Notes: generated by a model not told the origin, from the letters alone. A DNA stretch of 50,404 bases from Roseomonas sp. (GCA_020249465.1 JADCFP010000079.1:1-50404), one strand, 5' to 3'; shown: positions 25,692 to 37,554, counted from the first letter of the stretch. Numbers and translations are program-made.

Positions 25692-26549
25692 ATGTCAGCC
25701 CATCGCATTGCCTTTCAGGGCGTTCTTGGCGCCTATTCTGACCTCGCCTGCCGCGCTGCCTATCCGGGATCAGAGACCTTGCCCTGCCCATCCTTTGAAG
25801 CAGCCATGGCAGCGCTGCGCGATGGGCAATGCGATCTGGCCATGCTGCCTTGCGAGAACTCGCTGGCCGGCCGCGTGCCGGATATTCACCGCATGCTGCC
25901 CGATTCCGGGCTTTTCGTGGTGGGCGAGCATTTCCAGCGTGTGGAACATTGCCTGCTGGCACCGAAGGGCGCGAGCCTTGCCACGCTGAAGCGCGCCCAT
26001 AGCCACCCGGTCGCGCTTGGCCAGGTGCTGCGCCTGCTGAAGGATATGAACCTGACCCCGGTGATCGAGGCCGATACGGCCGGTGCTGCGGCGCTGATCG
26101 CTGAACGTGGCGGGGTGGAAGATGCCGCCATTGCCAGCGAATTGGCCGCCGAAATCTACGGCTTGGAAGTGCTGAAGCGGAATGTGGAGGATGAGACGCA
26201 TAACACCACGCGCTTTTACGTCATGGCGCGTGACAGGGCGGATGCGCCGGCGGATGCGCCCAATGTGGTGACCACCTTTGTGTTTCAGGTCCGGTCCATC
26301 CCAGCCGCGCTTTATAAGGCTTTGGGCGGCTTTGCCACTAATGGGATCAATATGACCAAGCTGGAAAGCTACATGGTGGGCGGGCGCTTCGCCGCGACGC
26401 AATTCCTCTGCGATGTGGACGGCCACCCGGATCAGCCAGGGCTTCGCCGCGCTTTTGAGGAGCTGGCCTTTTTCTCCTCCTCCATGAAAATCCTGGGCGC
26501 CTATCGCGCGCATCCCTATCGGCTGGAGCAATCGATTCCGGCGGAATAA
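25692..26549 (+). CDS. pheA: Prephenate dehydratase
   Basis: A monofunctional 285-residue prephenate dehydratase that gives phenylpyruvate for phenylalanine synthesis. The N-terminal catalytic lobes begin with IAFQGVLGAYSDLA and contain MLPCENSLAGRV and the NTTRFYVMA motif. The C-terminal ACT domain (about 195-275, with TKLESYMVGG) is the phenylalanine-feedback site. No chorismate mutase part is fused. It probably shares the kdsB transcript (AAGGAAA site before the ATG). Confidence 0.95.
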   Translation: MSAHRIAFQGVLGAYSDLACRAAYPGSETLPCPSFEAAMAALRDGQCDLAMLPCENSLAGRVPDIHRMLPDSGLFVVGEHFQRVEHCLLAPKGASLATLKRAHSHPVALGQVLRLLKDMNLTPVIEADTAGAAALIAERGGVEDAAIASELAAEIYGLEVLKRNVEDETHNTTRFYVMARDRADAPADAPNVVTTFVFQVRSIPAALYKALGGFATNGINMTKLESYMVGGRFAATQFLCDVDGHPDQPGLRRAFEELAFFSSSMKILGAYRAHPYRLEQSIPAE

Positions 26550-26572
26550 GGGCGCGCTTGGCGAAAGCCCTT
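26548..26572 (+). terminator. Hairpin after pheA
   Basis: AAGGGC and GCCCTT (6-bp stem, 13-base loop containing GGCGAAAGCC) start inside the pheA stop codon and are followed by T then CCC. It lacks a long T-run, so it is a moderate candidate only. Confidence 0.4.
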
Positions 26573-26608
26573 TCCCTGAGCGGATGGGCAGGCTAGAAGC
26601 GTCGACGG

Positions 26609-26685
26609 GGACCCGTAGCTCAGCTGGATAGAGCGTTGCCCTCCGAAGGCAAAGGTCGTACGTTCGAATCGTATCGGGTCCGCCA
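26609..26685 (+). tRNA. tRNA-Arg (CCG)
   Basis: A 77-base cloverleaf with encoded CCA. The acceptor arm is GGACCCG/CGGGTCC with discriminator G, the D arm AGCTCAGCTGGATAGAGC, the anticodon stem TTGCC/GGCAA with loop CTCCGAA giving CCG, and the T arm ACGTTCGAATCGT. It reads CGG codons for arginine. It lies alone between pheA and the convergent TRAP operon. Confidence 0.95.
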
Positions 26686-26724
26686 AGTTTTCTGCCATTG
26701 CTGGTTTGGGCAGGCAGGTTGGGG

Positions 26725-28047
26725 TCAATCCGTCAGCAACCACATCAACCAGAGCGACAGGCTTGGGAACACCACCACCAGCCCAAGACGCAGCACATCC
26801 GCCAGCACAAAGGGAGCAACCGCGCGATAGGTGGCGAACATCGGCACATCACGCGCAATAGCATTCACGACAAAAACATTGAGGCCGATGGGCGGTGCCG
26901 TCAGGCCAATGCCGCAGACGATCAGCACCAATATGCCAAACCATACCGCCACATCATCCGGCGCCATGCCAAAATCAAGCGCGGTGATGATGGGAAAGAA
27001 CACTGGCAAGGTCAGCAGAATCATCGCCAATTCATCCATCACCGCACCAAGCAGGATATAGAATGCAAGCAGCATGATAAGTACCGCATGCGGTGGCAGG
27101 CCAAGCCCGGCAATGGCTTGCGCGGCTTCCATCGGCAATTGCGAAAAGGCGAGGAAGGCGTTGAATACCTCGGCGCCCAGCAGAATGACGAAAATCATCG
27201 CGGTCGTTTCGGCGGTGCGGATCAGGGCCGTGCCGAATTCCTTGAAGCCGATGCTGCGCCGCGCTAGCCCAACCAAAAGCATGGCGGTGGCGCCGGCAGC
27301 CGCGCCTTCGGTTGGCGTGAAAATGCCACCATAAATGCCGCCCAGCATGACAATGGTGACCACGGCCGCCGGCCACGCGCCGGCCAGCGCGCGCCAGCGT
27401 TCCGCCATGGGGAGTTTCTCACTCGGCGGTGCAAGGCTCGGGTTACGCCGCACCATGTAGGCGATGACGCACAGATAGAAGGCGGTGGCGAGCACGCCCG
27501 GAATCAGCGCGGCCTGAAACAGCTTGACGATATTCTGTTCGGTGGAAATCGCATACACGACCAAGATCACCGAAGGCGGTATCAGAATGCCAAGCGTGCC
27601 GCCCACCGCGATGGTGCCGGTCGCAAAGCCAAGATCATAGCCATAGCGACGGAATTCCGGCAGCGCCGTGCGCCCAAAAGTTGCTGTTGTGGCAACGGAA
27701 GAACCACAAATAGCGCCAAAGGCGGTGCAGGCGCCAATAGTACTGGAAGCAAGCCCGCCGCGCCGATGCCCGATCCAGGCGCGTGCGGCGCGAAACAAAT
27801 CGGTGGAAAGCCCGGAAACTTCAGCCAGCGCACCCATCAGAATGAACAGTGGAATAACTGACAGCGTGTAATTGGCGAAATTATGATAGGGCGTGGTTTT
27901 GATGTAGGATAGAAAGGCTTGCAGGCTGGTCAGATGAATATAGCCAAGCGCACCCACCACCAGCATCGCAAGCCCAACCGGCATGCGGAGCGCAATCAGC
28001 CCCAGCATGGCGGCAAAGCCGAGAATGGCGATTTCCATCCCGCTCAT
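26725..28047 (-). CDS. dctM: TRAP transporter large permease (DctM)
   Basis: A 440-residue inner-membrane protein with about 11-12 hydrophobic segments, the sodium-coupled channel part of a TRAP uptake system. The N-terminus (MEIAILGFAAMLGLIALRMP) and SSTIGACTAFGAICGSSVATTA with GGTLGILIPPSV are the two inverted-repeat motifs of the DctM family. The ATG at 28047 overlaps the DctQ stop by 4 bases (ATGA). It works with the adjacent DctQ and DctP. Confidence 0.94.
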   Translation of the reverse strand: MSGMEIAILGFAAMLGLIALRMPVGLAMLVVGALGYIHLTSLQAFLSYIKTTPYHNFANYTLSVIPLFILMGALAEVSGLSTDLFRAARAWIGHRRGGLASSTIGACTAFGAICGSSVATTATFGRTALPEFRRYGYDLGFATGTIAVGGTLGILIPPSVILVVYAISTEQNIVKLFQAALIPGVLATAFYLCVIAYMVRRNPSLAPPSEKLPMAERWRALAGAWPAAVVTIVMLGGIYGGIFTPTEGAAAGATAMLLVGLARRSIGFKEFGTALIRTAETTAMIFVILLGAEVFNAFLAFSQLPMEAAQAIAGLGLPPHAVLIMLLAFYILLGAVMDELAMILLTLPVFFPIITALDFGMAPDDVAVWFGILVLIVCGIGLTAPPIGLNVFVVNAIARDVPMFATYRAVAPFVLADVLRLGLVVVFPSLSLWLMWLLTD

Positions 28048-28553
28048 GCACGGCCCCGGAAACGCACAAGGGCCATGGCAAGTGCGATAAGCGCAGTAAA
28101 GCCAGCCAAGACCGCACAAGCGCCAATGGCTGGCGCAATCGGCAGCAGCAAAACCATGGTGGTGGTGCTGCTCTGCGCCGCTTCCCGGGCGCCAGCGCCA
28201 AGCCGCCAGGCGATCAGCGCCATCATCGCGGCAAAAACCACTTCCCAGATCGCATCCAGCGCGGCTTGAAAGCGCGGTGGCAGCCTTGTGGTGAAGCTAT
28301 CCACCATCACATTGCCGCGCCGCGCCTGGCACCATGGCATGAAGGCAAAGACAATCAGCGCCACACCCATTTGCACGAATTCAAAATCCCCGCGCACGCC
28401 ACCCAATCCAAGTGCGCGCAAGGTAATGGACGTACTGACCAGCAGCGCGAGGCAAACCGCCAAAGCACCACCGAATAGCGCCAGCAGGCGCGCCAGCCGA
28501 TCCAGCAGGCGCAGCCCGGTTTCCGAATCAGCCGCCGCCGGATTATCGCTCAC
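28044..28553 (-). CDS. dctQ: TRAP transporter small permease (DctQ)
   Basis: A 169-residue four-TM subunit that joins DctM to form the membrane unit. Hydrophobic segments are at about 27-49, 66-82 (FEFVQMGVALIVFAFMP), 100-120 and 135-160; the central WCQARRGNVMVDSF is the DctQ signature position. Translation starts at GTG (28553), overlapping the DctP stop by 4 bases (GTGA). A longer upstream reading would run through dctP in another frame and was rejected. Confidence 0.9.
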   Translation of the reverse strand: MSDNPAAADSETGLRLLDRLARLLALFGGALAVCLALLVSTSITLRALGLGGVRGDFEFVQMGVALIVFAFMPWCQARRGNVMVDSFTTRLPPRFQAALDAIWEVVFAAMMALIAWRLGAGAREAAQSSTTTMVLLLPIAPAIGACAVLAGFTALIALAMALVRFRGRA

Positions 28554-29593
28554 GCGTGTTTTTGCAGCGCCGCACGCGCATCCGCCATCAGGCGTTCGGC
28601 AGGCAGGCCGCGTTCTGTCGCCTGCCTCAGCCAAGTGTCGGTGACACCTTGGGTGGCGGCGCGAAAGCGTGTCACTTCCTCCTCCGGCAGGGTGGTGATG
28701 GTATTGCCCTGGCGTGCTCGCACAATGGCAAGCGTTGCTTCCGCCGCTGCATCCCAAGCCTCTCCCGCCATGGTGGCGGCGACCATGCCGGCATGGGCAT
28801 CGAGAATCTGGCGAAGATCAGCCGCCAGACCATCATAACGCGCGCGGTTCATCGCGAGCACGAAGGTCGCGGTGTATAGCGTAGGCGAGCCCGGAATTTC
28901 GGTATGGTAGCGCACCAATTCATGTACGCGGATTGCGGGCACCACTTCCCAGGGCACCACTGTGCCATCCAATACGCGCTGCGCTAAGGATTCCGGGACT
29001 TGTGGAATCGGCATGCCGATGGCCTGCGAACCAAGCGCGCGTAAGGCTTCGCCGCAAAGCCGCGTTGGAAAGCGCAATCGTAACCCGGCCATATCTTCAA
29101 GCCGTGCAACGCGCTTATTGGCATGGATCACACCATGATCATGCGCCCACCAGCATAGCGGCTTCACCTCCCGGAATTCCTCAGCCAGATGCTGTTCGCC
29201 GAATTCCTGCAGCGCGCGGGAATTGGTGACAGCACGACGAGAGGCGAAGAAGGGAAGTTCAAAGGTTTCGATGCGCGGGAACCGGCCGGGCGTATTGCCT
29301 GGCAGCGTCCAGACAATATCCGCAACGCCATCACGCGCCTGATCAAAAAGCTGCGGCGGCGCACCGCCAAGCTGCATGGCGGGGAAAATCTGGATGCGCA
29401 GCCGCCCGCCCGAGGCTTGTTCAATCCGCTGCGCCCAGGGGGCGAGGAAGCGCTGCTGCCCATTGGATGCAGGCGGCAGGAAGTGATGCAGGCGAAGCGT
29501 GACTTGCGCCTGCGCCTTCAGATCACGAACCACAAGCGGGCTGGCAAGCACGCCAGCGCCAAAAGCCATGAGATGGCGGCGGGACAGGGTCAT
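28550..29593 (-). CDS. dctP: TRAP transporter substrate-binding protein (DctP)
   Basis: A 347-residue periplasmic receptor. The signal peptide is twin-Arg-like (SRRHLMAFGAGVLASPLV, cleavage before QAQVTLRL). The mature part shows the DctP family strand pattern: RLHHFLPPASNGQQR, GGRLRIQIFPAMQLGGAPP and the conserved Arg in LRLRFPTR, which salt-bridges the ligand carboxylate in this family. AAGGAG precedes the ATG. The substrate is an organic acid of unknown type. Confidence 0.92.
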   Translation of the reverse strand: MTLSRRHLMAFGAGVLASPLVVRDLKAQAQVTLRLHHFLPPASNGQQRFLAPWAQRIEQASGGRLRIQIFPAMQLGGAPPQLFDQARDGVADIVWTLPGNTPGRFPRIETFELPFFASRRAVTNSRALQEFGEQHLAEEFREVKPLCWWAHDHGVIHANKRVARLEDMAGLRLRFPTRLCGEALRALGSQAIGMPIPQVPESLAQRVLDGTVVPWEVVPAIRVHELVRYHTEIPGSPTLYTATFVLAMNRARYDGLAADLRQILDAHAGMVAATMAGEAWDAAAEATLAIVRARQGNTITTLPEEEVTRFRAATQGVTDTWLRQATERGLPAERLMADARAALQKHA

Positions 29594-29741
29594 GGGCGCT
29601 CCTTGTTTGTGCGGCGATCTGGCCCATTGGCGAGATGCAGGCGCACCAAGCCCGATGTGCTGACCACTTTCTTATGCTGATTCGGTAGCATCCCGGCCCA
29701 GTGCCAGCAAGCGAAAACCGGCCCCTGGTCCTGGCTTGGTT

Positions 29742-31862
<2,121 letters not shown>

Positions 31863-31868
31863 CCCGCC

Positions 31869-32501
31869 ATGATAACGCCCGATGCGCTTGGCTATTTGCC
31901 GGAAACGCCATCCCAAACCGCCGGACCCTTTGTCCATATCGGCCTTATTCCGCGTCAGGCCGGGTTTGATATTTTCGAAAATAATCTTGGCACTATCGCA
32001 CTTTCGCCCGAGATCAGAGGGGAGCGTATTCGCATCGAAGGACGGATTTTCGATGGCACTGGCGCGGTTATCCGCGATGCCTTGGTGGAAATCTGGCAAG
32101 CGGATTCCTTTGGCCGCTTCAATCATCCTGCCGATGATGCACCTGGCCCGCGTGATGCGCCGTTTCGTGGCTGGGGGCGCACAGGCACGGATTTTGAGAC
32201 CGGCACATGGTCCTTCTCCACGATCAAGCCAGGCCGTGTAGCGAGGCGGCATGGTGAGGGGAGCCTCGCGCCGCATATCCTGATCTGGATCGTTGCGCGT
32301 GGCATCAATCTTGGCCTGCTCACGCGGCTTTACTTCGAAGATGAAGCGGCGGCCAATGCGGAAGACCCGGTGCTACGCCTGATCGAACAGCCGGAACGGC
32401 GCCGGACGCTGATAGCACGCCGCGCGCCGGGTGATGAAAACACCTATGTATTCGATATTCATTTGCAGGGCGCGGAGGAGACAGTTTTCTTCGACGTCTG
32501 A
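31869..32501 (+). CDS. pcaG: Protocatechuate 3,4-dioxygenase alpha subunit
   Basis: A 210-residue partner subunit with the same fold as PcaH but lacking the full iron ligand set. TPSQTAGPFVHIGL at the start is the PcaG signature, WGRTGTDFETGTWSFSTIKPG and APHILIWIVARG occupy the positions of the PcaH metal motifs, and the C-terminus FDIHLQGAEETVFFDV is typical. It assembles with PcaH into a large oligomer in the cytoplasm. The Bug receptor follows 24 bases later. Confidence 0.95.
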   Translation: MITPDALGYLPETPSQTAGPFVHIGLIPRQAGFDIFENNLGTIALSPEIRGERIRIEGRIFDGTGAVIRDALVEIWQADSFGRFNHPADDAPGPRDAPFRGWGRTGTDFETGTWSFSTIKPGRVARRHGEGSLAPHILIWIVARGINLGLLTRLYFEDEAAANAEDPVLRLIEQPERRRTLIARRAPGDENTYVFDIHLQGAEETVFFDV

Positions 32502-32525
32502 AACAAAAAGCGGGGAGGGAAAGTC

Positions 32526-33503
32526 ATGATCAATCGTCGGGATCTGATAACCGGGATGGCGGCGGTACCGTTGATGATCCGTGGTGCTTGCGCCCAAGGC
32601 GCTGATTGGATGCCAAGCCGGCCTATTCGCCTGGTGGTGGGTTTCGCTGCCGGAGGGTCCACCGATACAACCGGGCGCTTGATGGCGCAGGCGCTGTCGG
32701 CTGCCCTGCCGCAACCCGCAGTGGTGGAAAACCGTGTTGGCGCAGCGGGCAATATCGCAACCGAACATGTGGCGCGCAGCGCGCCAGATGGACATACGCT
32801 GGTCGTCGCCTCCATGGGCTCTCAGGCGGTGAATGCGGCGCTGTATCGCAACCTGCCCTTTGATCCGGTGAAGGATTTCACCGCCGTGTCGCTGTTTGTC
32901 AAAAGCTCCAACATGCTGGTGGCGCATCCTGGCTTTCCAGCACGCACTTTGGCCGATCTGGTGGCGCTGGCGCGCGCTAATCCTGGGCGTGTCAATGTCG
33001 GTACGGCGGGGGCGGGGTCGTCGCAACATTTTGCCGCCGCGCTGTTCGAACATTTGGCGCAGGTGCAGCTCACGCATATCAATTATCGCGGCGGTGCGCC
33101 GGCCATGACGGATCTTGTGGCCGGGCGCGTGGATATTGTGTTCTCACCGATTGTCGAGACGGTGCAGCAAATCCGCGCCGATCAGGTGCGCGCCCTGGCC
33201 ATCACGCGGGCACAGCGCGCGCCCGAATTTCCTGATGTACCAGCGATTGCGGAAGTGGTGCCGGGCTATGAATTTTCCTCCTGGCTTGGCGCTTTTGCGC
33301 CGGCGGGAACGCCGCCCGCCGCAGTGCAACGCATGTCACAAGCCCTCGCCGCTGGCCTGCGAGACCCGCAGATACGCGAACGCGTGCTCTCCCTTGGCTA
33401 TGAACCTGTTGGCAGCACGCCAGAGGAATTCACCAGCTTCTTCGCCGCTGAAATGCCACGTGTTGCGGAGTTGGTGCGGATTTCGGGCGCCAAGGTTGAA
33501 TGA
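32526..33503 (+). CDS. Bug/TctC-family receptor (4), in aromatic operon
   Basis: A 325-residue periplasmic receptor with a twin-Arg-like start ([18 protein letters not shown], cleavage near CAQGAD). Family motifs are [57 protein letters not shown] and [12 protein letters not shown] strong GGGAGGGAAAG ribosome site precedes the ATG. It sits between pcaG and hmgA on the same strand, 24 and 19 bases apart, which suggests an aromatic or related acid as its ligand by analogy with aromatic-acid Bug receptors such as TphC. No TctAB is present. Confidence 0.92.
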   Translation: MINRRDLITGMAAVPLMIRGACAQGADWMPSRPIRLVVGFAAGGSTDTTGRLMAQALSAALPQPAVVENRVGAAGNIATEHVARSAPDGHTLVVASMGSQAVNAALYRNLPFDPVKDFTAVSLFVKSSNMLVAHPGFPARTLADLVALARANPGRVNVGTAGAGSSQHFAAALFEHLAQVQLTHINYRGGAPAMTDLVAGRVDIVFSPIVETVQQIRADQVRALAITRAQRAPEFPDVPAIAEVVPGYEFSSWLGAFAPAGTPPAAVQRMSQALAAGLRDPQIRERVLSLGYEPVGSTPEEFTSFFAAEMPRVAELVRISGAKVE

Positions 33504-33522
33504 TACGCGCTGGAGCCGACCC

Positions 33523-34857
33523 ATGCCAAAGACAAGATCGCCCATGACTGCGCTGGCTTACATGTCTGGCTTCGGCAATTCCTTCGAGACTGAGGCGCTG
33601 CCCGATGCGCTACCGATCGGGCGCAATTCACCGCAAAAATGCAATTACGGTCTTTACGCCGAACAGCTTTCCGGTTCGGCATTTACCGCGCCGCATGGCA
33701 AGAATGAGCGATCCTGGCTTTATCGTATTCGCCCATCGGTGAAACATTCCGGCTTTTATCGCGCGGTTGATCCGGGCCTCATCCGCACCGCCCCCAATGC
33801 CGCAGAACGCCAACCCTTGCTTGGGCAGATGCGTTGGGGGCCCTTGCCTATGCCACGCAAGCGGCTCAGTTTTGTCGAAGGTCTCACCACCATCACCACG
33901 GCGGGCGATTCCGATACGCAAACCGGCATGGCCGCGCATATCGCCTGCATCACCCGGTCCATGCAGCGCGAGTATTTCTGCAACGCAGATGGCGAATTGC
34001 TGATTGTCGCGCAACAGGGGCGGCTTCGCTTTTGCACCGAATTTGGCGAGATCGAGATTGAGCCAGGCGAGATTTGCGTCATACCGCGCGGTATTATGTT
34101 TTGCTGCAAGATTCCGGATGGGCCCGCACGCGCCTATGTTTGTGAAAATTATGGTGGGCCTTTCACCCTCCCTAATCGCGGCCCTATTGGTGCCAATTGT
34201 CTTGCCAATCCGCGCGATTTTCTGACACCCGTTGCCGCCTATGAGGATGAAGAAGCGCCCTCAAGCCTATTCGTCAAATGGGGTGGCGATGTTTTTGTGA
34301 CCGAGATCGGCCAATCGCCCCTGGATGTGGTTGCCTGGCATGGGAATTACTATCCCTACAAATATGACCTCAGGCGCTATGCTGCTGTTGGTTCCATTTC
34401 CTTTGATCATCCGGACCCTTCGATTTTCACAGTGCTAACGTCCCCGTCTGGGGAGGAAGGCACCGCTAATATTGACTTTGTGATCTTTCCGGAACGCTGG
34501 ATGGTGGCAGAAAACACCTTCCGTCCACCCTGGTATCATCGCAATGTCATGAGTGAATTCATGGGCCTGATCTACGGCGTTTATGATGCAAAGCCGGAGG
34601 GTTTCGTCCCCGGTGGGTTTTCGCTGCATAATCAGATGCTGCCCCATGGGCCGGACGCGGCGGCGTTTGAACATGCCTCCAACACTGCATTGAAGCCGGT
34701 CAAGCTGACTGGCACCATGGCTTTTATGTTCGAAACACGCTTCCCGCAACGCGTCACTGCGCATGCCGCGAAGCTGCCCGGCTTGCAGAAGAACTATATC
34801 GGCTGCTGGGACGGTTTGCAGAAGCGCTTCAACCCAAAGAAGAAGCAGGCCTGGTGA
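33523..34857 (+). CDS. hmgA: Homogentisate 1,2-dioxygenase
   Basis: A 444-residue non-haem Fe(II) enzyme that opens homogentisate to maleylacetoacetate in tyrosine and phenylacetate breakdown. The signature segments are [13 protein letters not shown] at the start, [48 protein letters not shown] (His and Glu near the iron) and [14 protein letters not shown] (last His). The ATG at 33523 follows TGGAG by 7 bases; one at 33544 is the alternative. The next gene begins one base after the stop. Maleylacetoacetate isomerase and fumarylacetoacetase are not in the window. Confidence 0.95.
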   Translation: MPKTRSPMTALAYMSGFGNSFETEALPDALPIGRNSPQKCNYGLYAEQLSGSAFTAPHGKNERSWLYRIRPSVKHSGFYRAVDPGLIRTAPNAAERQPLLGQMRWGPLPMPRKRLSFVEGLTTITTAGDSDTQTGMAAHIACITRSMQREYFCNADGELLIVAQQGRLRFCTEFGEIEIEPGEICVIPRGIMFCCKIPDGPARAYVCENYGGPFTLPNRGPIGANCLANPRDFLTPVAAYEDEEAPSSLFVKWGGDVFVTEIGQSPLDVVAWHGNYYPYKYDLRRYAAVGSISFDHPDPSIFTVLTSPSGEEGTANIDFVIFPERWMVAENTFRPPWYHRNVMSEFMGLIYGVYDAKPEGFVPGGFSLHNQMLPHGPDAAAFEHASNTALKPVKLTGTMAFMFETRFPQRVTAHAAKLPGLQKNYIGCWDGLQKRFNPKKKQAW

Positions 34858-34858
34858 G

Positions 34859-35743
34859 ATGAATGTGATTCCACCCAATCAGGATCGGCTGGTGCTGCTC
34901 GGCACCAAGGGTGGGCCTGCCATTCGCAAGGGCGGGCCTTCGCCAACGGCGCATTTGCTCGAAATTGGCGGTCATCCCTATGTGATTGATTGCGGGCTTG
35001 GCGTGACGCGCGCCCTGGTGGAGGCCGGTATGCCCTTGCCTGCCTTGCGCAGCATCATCATCACGCATCTGCATTCGGATCACGTGCTGGAAATGGGACC
35101 GCTGATCCATACCGCCTGGACTGCCGGCTTGAAGGAAAAAGTTGTGGTGCATGGGCCAGCCGGCACACGCGCTGTCTGGAATGGTTTTCTGGCCTCACTT
35201 TCCTACGACATTGCGATCCGCATCGAAGATGAAGGCCGGCCGGATCTGGCCGCGATGGTAGAGGTGCTTGAATATGCCGAAGGCCATGTCTTCACCGATG
35301 CACGCGTGAAGGTTTCGGCCCTGCGGGTGAAACATCCCCCGGTGATGGAATGTTTCGCGCTGCGCTTTGATCATGCTGCGGGTTCGGTGGTTTTCTCGGC
35401 AGATACTACCTATTTCCCACCGCTTGCTGCCTTCGCGCGTGGCGCGGATATTCTGGTGCATGAGGCGATTTATGAACCAGGTGTGGACCGGCTGGTGGCG
35501 CGTGTCGGCAATGGGGCTCGGTTGAAGCAGCACCTGCTGAATAGTCATACGCTCGCGGAAGATGTTGGGCGCATCGCGGCGGAGGCCGGCATAGGGCTGC
35601 TCGCGCTCAATCATCTGGTGCCGGCGGATGATCCGCTGGTGACGGAACAGCATTGGGTGGAAGCGGTGCGCAGCCAATATGCCGGGCCATTGGCTATTGG
35701 GCGCGATGGTCGGGTGCTGCCACTTGCTAGCCCGAGCGCATGA
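34859..35743 (+). CDS. MBL-fold metallo-hydrolase downstream of hmgA
   Basis: A 294-residue metallo-beta-lactamase-fold protein of the RNase Z/arylsulfatase-like group. The metal motif is THLHSDHVLEMG (H-x-H-x-D-H), further ligands are likely His in LRVKHPP, Asp in FSADTTY and His in LALNHLV near the end. There is no signal peptide, so it is cytoplasmic. It begins one base after the hmgA stop and overlaps the flavin hydroxylase by 4 bases (ATGA), so it belongs to the same operon. The reaction is unknown; an ester or lactone hydrolysis in aromatic breakdown is a guess. Confidence 0.82.
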   Translation: MNVIPPNQDRLVLLGTKGGPAIRKGGPSPTAHLLEIGGHPYVIDCGLGVTRALVEAGMPLPALRSIIITHLHSDHVLEMGPLIHTAWTAGLKEKVVVHGPAGTRAVWNGFLASLSYDIAIRIEDEGRPDLAAMVEVLEYAEGHVFTDARVKVSALRVKHPPVMECFALRFDHAAGSVVFSADTTYFPPLAAFARGADILVHEAIYEPGVDRLVARVGNGARLKQHLLNSHTLAEDVGRIAAEAGIGLLALNHLVPADDPLVTEQHWVEAVRSQYAGPLAIGRDGRVLPLASPSA

Positions 35744-37296
35744 AGCCTGCCGAGCCCTTCGCGCGTTTCGCCTATCAACGCCACGCCGATCAGGCGCGTG
35801 CCACCCCTGCATCCCATCCCGTGGTGATTATTGGCGCGGGGCCGGTTGGTCTGACGCTTGCCATTGATCTCAAGCTCCGGGGCATTGACTGCGTGCTGCT
35901 GGATGATCAGGACCGCATCGGAGAGGGTTCGCGCGCCATCTGTTTCGCCAAGCGCACGCTGGAGATTTGGGATCGCCTTGGCTGTGCCGCGCCGATGCTG
36001 GACAAGGGCGTGTGTTGGAATATCGGCAAGGTGTTTCAGGGCGAAGACCTGCTCTATCAGTTTGATCTACTGGCGGAACCTGGCCACAAAATGCCGGCCT
36101 TCATCAATTTGCAGCAATATTACGCGGAGAAATTTCTAGTGGATCGTGCCCAGGCTTTGGGCGTTGATCTACGCTGGCTCAACCGTGTGATCGGCCTGCA
36201 ATCAGGCGCACAAGGCGCATGCATCACGGTTGAAACGCCCGATGGCAGCTATTCGCTAGATGCACGCTTTGTCATTGCCTGCGATGGCGCACGTTCGCCC
36301 ATGCGCAGCATGCTCGGCCTTGAATTCAAGGGCGAACAGTTTGAGGATCAGTTTCTAATCGCTGATGTGCGCATGACAGCTGATTTCCCGGTGGAACGCT
36401 GGTTCTGGTTCGATCCGCCTTTTCATGGCGGCCAATCCTGCCTTTTGCACAAGCAACCCGATGATGTCTGGCGCATTGATCTGCAGCTTTCACCAGATGC
36501 GGATACGGAATATGAGAGGCGGCCCGAAGTGGTGCGCCCGCGCATTGCACGCATGTTGGGCCATGGCGCATTCGATTTGGAATGGATTTCCGTCTATCGC
36601 TTTCAGTGCCGCCGGCTTGAACGCTTTGTGCATGGCGCAGTGATTTTCGCGGGTGATGCCGCGCATCAAGTCTCGCCATTCGGCGCACGGGGCGCCAATT
36701 CCGGCGTGCAGGATGCCGATAATCTCGGCTGGAAACTCGCTGCAGCGTTGCGCGGCAGGGCAGGGCTGATCGAAAGCTATGATCAGGAACGTTCGCAAGC
36801 CGCAGATGAGAATATCCTGAATTCCACACGCGCCACTGATTTCATCGCGCCCCGCCACAAGGCAGAGGTGCGGTTTCGAAATGCGGCGCTGGCGCTCGCG
36901 CGGCAGACGGAATTCGGCAAGCGCTTTGTCAATTCCGGCAGGCTTTCAACACCAACCACCTATGCCGATAGCCCCTTATCAACAAAGGACGCTGCGCCGT
37001 GGTCTGCCGGCCCACTGCCCGGCGCGCCCATCCCGGATGCGCCCTTGGGTAATGGCTATCTGAGTGAAAGGCTTGGGGATGGTTTCGCCCTGCTGCATTG
37101 GCGTGCCTGTGCTGCGGCGGCCGAGGCGCTTACAGTTGTTGATGTATCAGACAAGGATGAAGCCTTGATTGCGCGTTTTGGCCTCACGCTCGGGGCTGGC
37201 TATCTCATTCGCCCAGACCGCCATGTCGCGGCGCGGTTTCACCAGATGGAGCCGGGGGCGCTGAGCGCGGCGCTCAGCCGGGCAGGTGCGGCATGA
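35740..37296 (+). CDS. FAD-dependent aromatic hydroxylase, MhpA-like
   Basis: A 518-residue class A flavoprotein monooxygenase. The N-terminal GAGPVGLTLAIDLKLRG, the ACDGARS (DG) motif and the FAGDAAHQVSPFGARGANS (GD) motif are intact, and the C-terminal thioredoxin-like domain of this subfamily follows (about 390-518). Relatives hydroxylate 3-hydroxyphenylpropionate or similar phenols. In this operon it could make the hmgA substrate or another ring hydroxyl, which is inference. It overlaps the MBL gene upstream and the DUF2783 gene downstream, both by ATGA. Confidence 0.85.
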   Translation: MKPAEPFARFAYQRHADQARATPASHPVVIIGAGPVGLTLAIDLKLRGIDCVLLDDQDRIGEGSRAICFAKRTLEIWDRLGCAAPMLDKGVCWNIGKVFQGEDLLYQFDLLAEPGHKMPAFINLQQYYAEKFLVDRAQALGVDLRWLNRVIGLQSGAQGACITVETPDGSYSLDARFVIACDGARSPMRSMLGLEFKGEQFEDQFLIADVRMTADFPVERWFWFDPPFHGGQSCLLHKQPDDVWRIDLQLSPDADTEYERRPEVVRPRIARMLGHGAFDLEWISVYRFQCRRLERFVHGAVIFAGDAAHQVSPFGARGANSGVQDADNLGWKLAAALRGRAGLIESYDQERSQAADENILNSTRATDFIAPRHKAEVRFRNAALALARQTEFGKRFVNSGRLSTPTTYADSPLSTKDAAPWSAGPLPGAPIPDAPLGNGYLSERLGDGFALLHWRACAAAAEALTVVDVSDKDEALIARFGLTLGAGYLIRPDRHVAARFHQMEPGALSAALSRAGAA

Positions 37297-37505
37297 CGGG
37301 GCTTGATACCAAGCCGCGCTTCGCTGATCCCGATGCGGCTTATCGCGCCATTATTGAGGCGCATCGCGGCCTGAGTGAGAATGAAAGCGCTGATCTGAAC
37401 GCGGCTTTGGTGCTGATTCTGGCCAATCAGCTTGGTGATTTGGCGCTGCTGCGCGAAGCCCTGGTGCTGGCGCGCGCCACGCTTGCGCAAGGACACAGGA
37501 AATAG
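37293..37505 (+). CDS. DUF2783 small protein
   Basis: A 70-residue helical protein (DPDAAYRAIIEAHRGLSENE, then NAALVLILANQLGDLALLRE) matching the pattern I associate with DUF2783. It has no known function. It overlaps the hydroxylase stop by 4 bases (ATGA). This small family tends to follow FAD hydroxylases, so it may be an accessory of the hydroxylase; that is inference from position. Confidence 0.75.
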   Translation: MTGLDTKPRFADPDAAYRAIIEAHRGLSENESADLNAALVLILANQLGDLALLREALVLARATLAQGHRK

Positions 37506-37554
37506 AACGCCGCAGCGGCTTTACCTTTGGCGCGGATCGGGCCAGCCTTTGGCC

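Noticed and set aside
26609-26685. tRNA-Arg as an integration site of a mobile element
   Set aside because: No integrase, no direct repeat of the tRNA 3' end within the window and ordinary TRAP genes follow.
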